Origin: Sporosarcina sp. ACRSL
GTDB lineage: Bacteria > Bacillota > Bacilli > Bacillales_A > Planococcaceae
Assembly: GCF_022346605.1 (NCBI RefSeq)
Contig: NZ_JAKRNT010000004.1
Coordinates: 248,001 to 312,000 of the forward strand
Direction: 5' to 3'
DNA: 64,000 nucleotides
Shown here: piece by piece, positions 61,890 to 64,000 of the stretch
Layout of the letters: the number at the start of each line of letters is the position of its first letter
How positions within the stretch are numbered: the stretch's first letter is position 1
Notes under the pieces: model-generated
Database searches by the model: none
The model's input: the letters and a program-made list of their open reading frames with translations, nothing else
Told to the model about the DNA's origin: nothing
Translations under genes and position numbers: made by a program

Positions 61890-62813
61890 GTGGCTTCCGT
61901 GTTATTCATCGTATTCGGGTCGTTGTTTTGCACGCTCATCATCGGAGCGATCCTCCTTCAACTGTTTAAGCAGGAAATTGTGATCTACAGGAGAGTTGTC
62001 GACTATTTCGACATGGATGAAGTTGTGAATAAGGACGAGGGAGCTGAACGTAGAAAGGCTAAAAGTTGGGGTGCTTTGGAGAGTATTAATCGCGGACTGA
62101 AGATTGTGATCGAGAGGCGCACCAAGCCCGCGAAAAAGAAGGCACTTGAAGAGCGGCTACGTGAAGCCGGGTATCCTTTGGGGTTGACGCCAATCGATTT
62201 TCGGCTACTTCAATTTCTCGTCGGGGCGACCGTCTTTCTTGTCCATATCCTTGTGTTTATGCCTTTTCTTACTTTATTCCCCCTATTATTCTTTTCTACA
62301 TCCATGGCTGTTCTCTACATGTATAACATGTCCTTTTATATAAGTAGGTTGATTACGAAGCGAAGGCTAGCCATCCAGAAGATGATGCCGGATTTCTTCG
62401 ACACGGTCAATCTGTCAATCGAGGCAGGAATGGGGCTCGATGCGTCGCTCATGAAAGTGTGCAAGCAAATGAAAGGCCCTTTATCCGATGAATTCCTCCA
62501 AACGCTCCGAGATATGGAGCTCGGCAAATCGAGAAGAGAGGCCTTCGCCGATTTACGGAGCCGTGTACCTGTCCATCAATTCCAAAGCATCATTACATCC
62601 CTCATTCAAGCGGACATATTGGGCGTCGGCATGGCGAAGGCGTTGCGCTCATTAACGCAACGAATCCGCGAACAACGAACACAATTGGCCCGGGAACTAG
62701 CTATGAAAGCCCCTGTCAAAATGATCTTCCCCATGATGTTCTTCATCTTCCCAGCGATGTTCATCGTCATGTTAGGGCCGTTGGTCATTTATTTGTTGGA
62801 GTTTGTTTTCTGA
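61890..62813 (+). CDS. tadC: TadC-like inner-membrane platform protein
   Basis: 307 residues, F-domain family, paired with TadB. The central MMPDFFDTVNLSIEAGMGLD, ASLMKVCKQMKGPLSDEFLQ and SLIQADILGVGMAKALRSL segments are characteristic. GTG start with GAGGTG nine bases ahead. Last gene of the pilus locus; a TIR element starts 25 bases later. Confidence 0.92.
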   Translation: MASVLFIVFGSLFCTLIIGAILLQLFKQEIVIYRRVVDYFDMDEVVNKDEGAERRKAKSWGALESINRGLKIVIERRTKPAKKKALEERLREAGYPLGLTPIDFRLLQFLVGATVFLVHILVFMPFLTLFPLLFFSTSMAVLYMYNMSFYISRLITKRRLAIQKMMPDFFDTVNLSIEAGMGLDASLMKVCKQMKGPLSDEFLQTLRDMELGKSRREAFADLRSRVPVHQFQSIITSLIQADILGVGMAKALRSLTQRIREQRTQLARELAMKAPVKMIFPMMFFIFPAMFIVMLGPLVIYLLEFVF

Positions 62814-62837
62814 ATCTTTCGGGTGCAGAATCTATTG

Positions 62838-62984
62838 GGTGCCTGTGCAGCAAACTATTCAGTTTATTCACTGCAGTTGTATATTGCAAGGATGTGAAGT
62901 CAGTCATTTAGGCAAATGGCTGGCTTTTTGCTGTGTTTTTATGAACGGAAGTGAATTGTCATAAATGCCTCTTGCACAGGCACC
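62838..62984 (+). repeat. TIR element, single copy (147 bp)
   Basis: GGTGCCTGTGCA and TGCACAGGCACC form the perfect inverted terminus. The hairpin pairs AAGTCAGTCATTT with AAATGGCTGGCTT, with two G-U pairs. It could terminate the tad operon. The remaining bases of the 62814-63121 gap hold a probable promoter region for the next gene but no clear boxes. Confidence 0.88.
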
Positions 62985-63121
62985 GGTTTGAGTCTATGGT
63001 CCTTCTCTCGTTGTTTATGTCGAAAGAATTGTTTTGCCCGTTCTCCCAAGTTAGCTGAAACTGTATTGCGTTCTTCCCGTAGAATAAAGAGGATCTTTAA
63101 GAGAGAAGGAGTTTATTAAAA

Positions 63122-64000
63122 ATGAGACAGCCATTAAAAATACTAATTACAGCTTTGTTCATAGCCCTCTTATTAGTCGGCTGCACGAAAGAGACGGATC
63201 AGGGGGAGGCCGAGGCGGCGAAAACACCTGATGAGGACGTCGTGACTTCCGAGGAGGAAAATGCAGAGGAAAGTGTGGAGGGGGAGACGGATGAGGAAGA
63301 AGAAATTGAAATCATCAAACCTGCTGAGCATTTAGGAGGAATGGACATTGAGTTTTCCGGCACCGCGTCTATTGAAGGTGGGGAAATAAAAGTGGAAGGG
63401 CAGACGAATCTGCTTGAAGGGACAAAGTTATACATAGACATGAATTGGGTGGAAGGTGTGCTGATTGGCGGCAACCGGACGGCGATTGTTGAACGGGACG
63501 GGAGTTTTACGTACGAAACGAAGCTGCCTGACAAGGTGGATGGGTTGATTACGATGGAAGTGAAATTTGAGCCGGCGAGCCAGAATAAAGAGATCAAAGA
63601 GCATTACGGGGAATCCGGCGAGAATCTGGAAGGGCCTTTTATTCGCCAGTATGATTATAAGATGAAGGAAATTGTGTACCATAAAGCATCCGCGATTGTT
63701 GTACTGCCTCGAGAGGAAGGTTTGGTCGAGGTTGAAATTACTCCGCCCAATTGGAATAAGCCAGATGATTATGGATCCACAACGATTCGGATCGAGCCGA
63801 CAAAAGTTGTGAAAGATGAGCAATATATTTACGTAGATGGTGAAAGTAATCTATTGGAAGGAACTAATTTGCGAGGCCGTGCCATTCTGCCGGGCTATAT
63901 TACATCAGGTTTTATTGGTCATACGAATGTTAATCCTGATGGATCGTTCAGCATCATTTTTGAAAATCCGGAGACCGATTCACGTATTAAAAATCTAGAC
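63122..64000 (+). CDS. Lipoprotein with repeated beta domains (3' end outside the window)
   Basis: The frame is open to the last base, giving at least 293 residues. A lipoprotein signal ends at ALLLVGC, followed by an acidic, Glu-rich linker of about 60 residues. Two related beta modules follow, each with an NLLEGT core (VEGQTNLLEGTKLYI; VDGESNLLEGTNLRG) and a DGSF segment (ERDGSFTYETKL; NPDGSFSIIFEN). It is surface-exposed. The function is unknown. The ATG follows GAGAAGGAG about 12 bases upstream. Confidence 0.8.
   Translation, partial: MRQPLKILITALFIALLLVGCTKETDQGEAEAAKTPDEDVVTSEEENAEESVEGETDEEEEIEIIKPAEHLGGMDIEFSGTASIEGGEIKVEGQTNLLEGTKLYIDMNWVEGVLIGGNRTAIVERDGSFTYETKLPDKVDGLITMEVKFEPASQNKEIKEHYGESGENLEGPFIRQYDYKMKEIVYHKASAIVVLPREEGLVEVEITPPNWNKPDDYGSTTIRIEPTKVVKDEQYIYVDGESNLLEGTNLRGRAILPGYITSGFIGHTNVNPDGSFSIIFENPETDSRIKNLD

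Overview
The window looks like chromosome from a low-to-moderate GC Gram-positive of the Bacillales, most likely Planococcaceae and Sporosarcina-like. The reasons are strong GGAGG-type ribosome binding sites, lipoprotein lipoboxes, an SLH-domain surface protein, a GlpP-type glycerol-3-phosphate antiterminator, a Gram-positive Flp/Tad pilus locus, and Rho-independent hairpin terminators after many genes. The genus is an inference. No rRNA, tRNA, CRISPR array or transposase gene was seen.

Layout. (1) 1-7.1 kb: a plus-strand tartrate/2-hydroxyacid cluster: tartronate-semialdehyde-reductase-like enzyme (5' end cut by the window), D-tartrate-dehydratase-like enolase-superfamily enzyme, GntR regulator, methyltransferase, DASS-type anion transporter, tartrate/D-malate dehydrogenase, and glyoxylate/hydroxypyruvate reductase. 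(2) 7.3-8.3 kb: SLH surface protein. (3) 8.5-17.9 kb: an accessory region bounded by two near-identical 281-bp repeat doublets in the same orientation. It holds a four-gene cassette with two candidate RNase domains (a membrane-anchored PIN protein and a TPR/coiled-coil protein ending in a HEPN-like Rx4H motif), an AT-rich ECF sigma factor plus VOC pair, two WYL regulators, and a divergent small membrane protein. A 23-bp motif (21 identities) lies upstream of both the cassette and the WYL operon. This is the best candidate for an undescribed system. (4) 17.9-27.7 kb: phospholipid/glycerol-phosphate metabolism: a GDPD gene broken by one in-frame TGA, an ABC importer with a fused double permease, a HAD phosphatase, glpP, and glpD behind a GlpP-type leader terminator. 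(5) 28-36.4 kb: c-di-GMP/two-component signalling: CheY-like receiver, EAL-PilZ protein, CheR, hybrid histidine kinase, and a REC-PAS-GGDEF-EAL-LuxR protein. (6) 36.6-42.1 kb: RpiR regulator, carbon-nitrogen hydrolase, polar amino acid ABC transporter, and a divergent class-III aminotransferase. (7) 42.2-54.5 kb: mixed genes, including a serine hydrolase, a divergent copper-amine-oxidase-like protein, two peptidases, AlkD-like protein, nucleoside hydrolase with ribokinase, and DUF192. (8) 54.7-62.8 kb: a complete-looking flp/tad locus (pilin, prepilin peptidase, TadE, two TadG paralogs, CpaB, CpaE/TadZ, CpaF/TadA, TadB, TadC), followed by a lipoprotein cut by the window end.

A family of about 147-bp non-coding repeats, with 12-bp inverted ends (GGTGCCTGTGCA) and an internal terminator-like hairpin, occurs at least six times plus degraded copies. 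Four copies start within 25 bp of a stop codon. The hairpin pairing is kept while its sequence varies. Two short tandem arrays with exact 21-bp and 20-bp periods lie in convergent intergenic gaps.

Starts were chosen by Shine-Dalgarno spacing; functions are from motif recognition only, without database searches.
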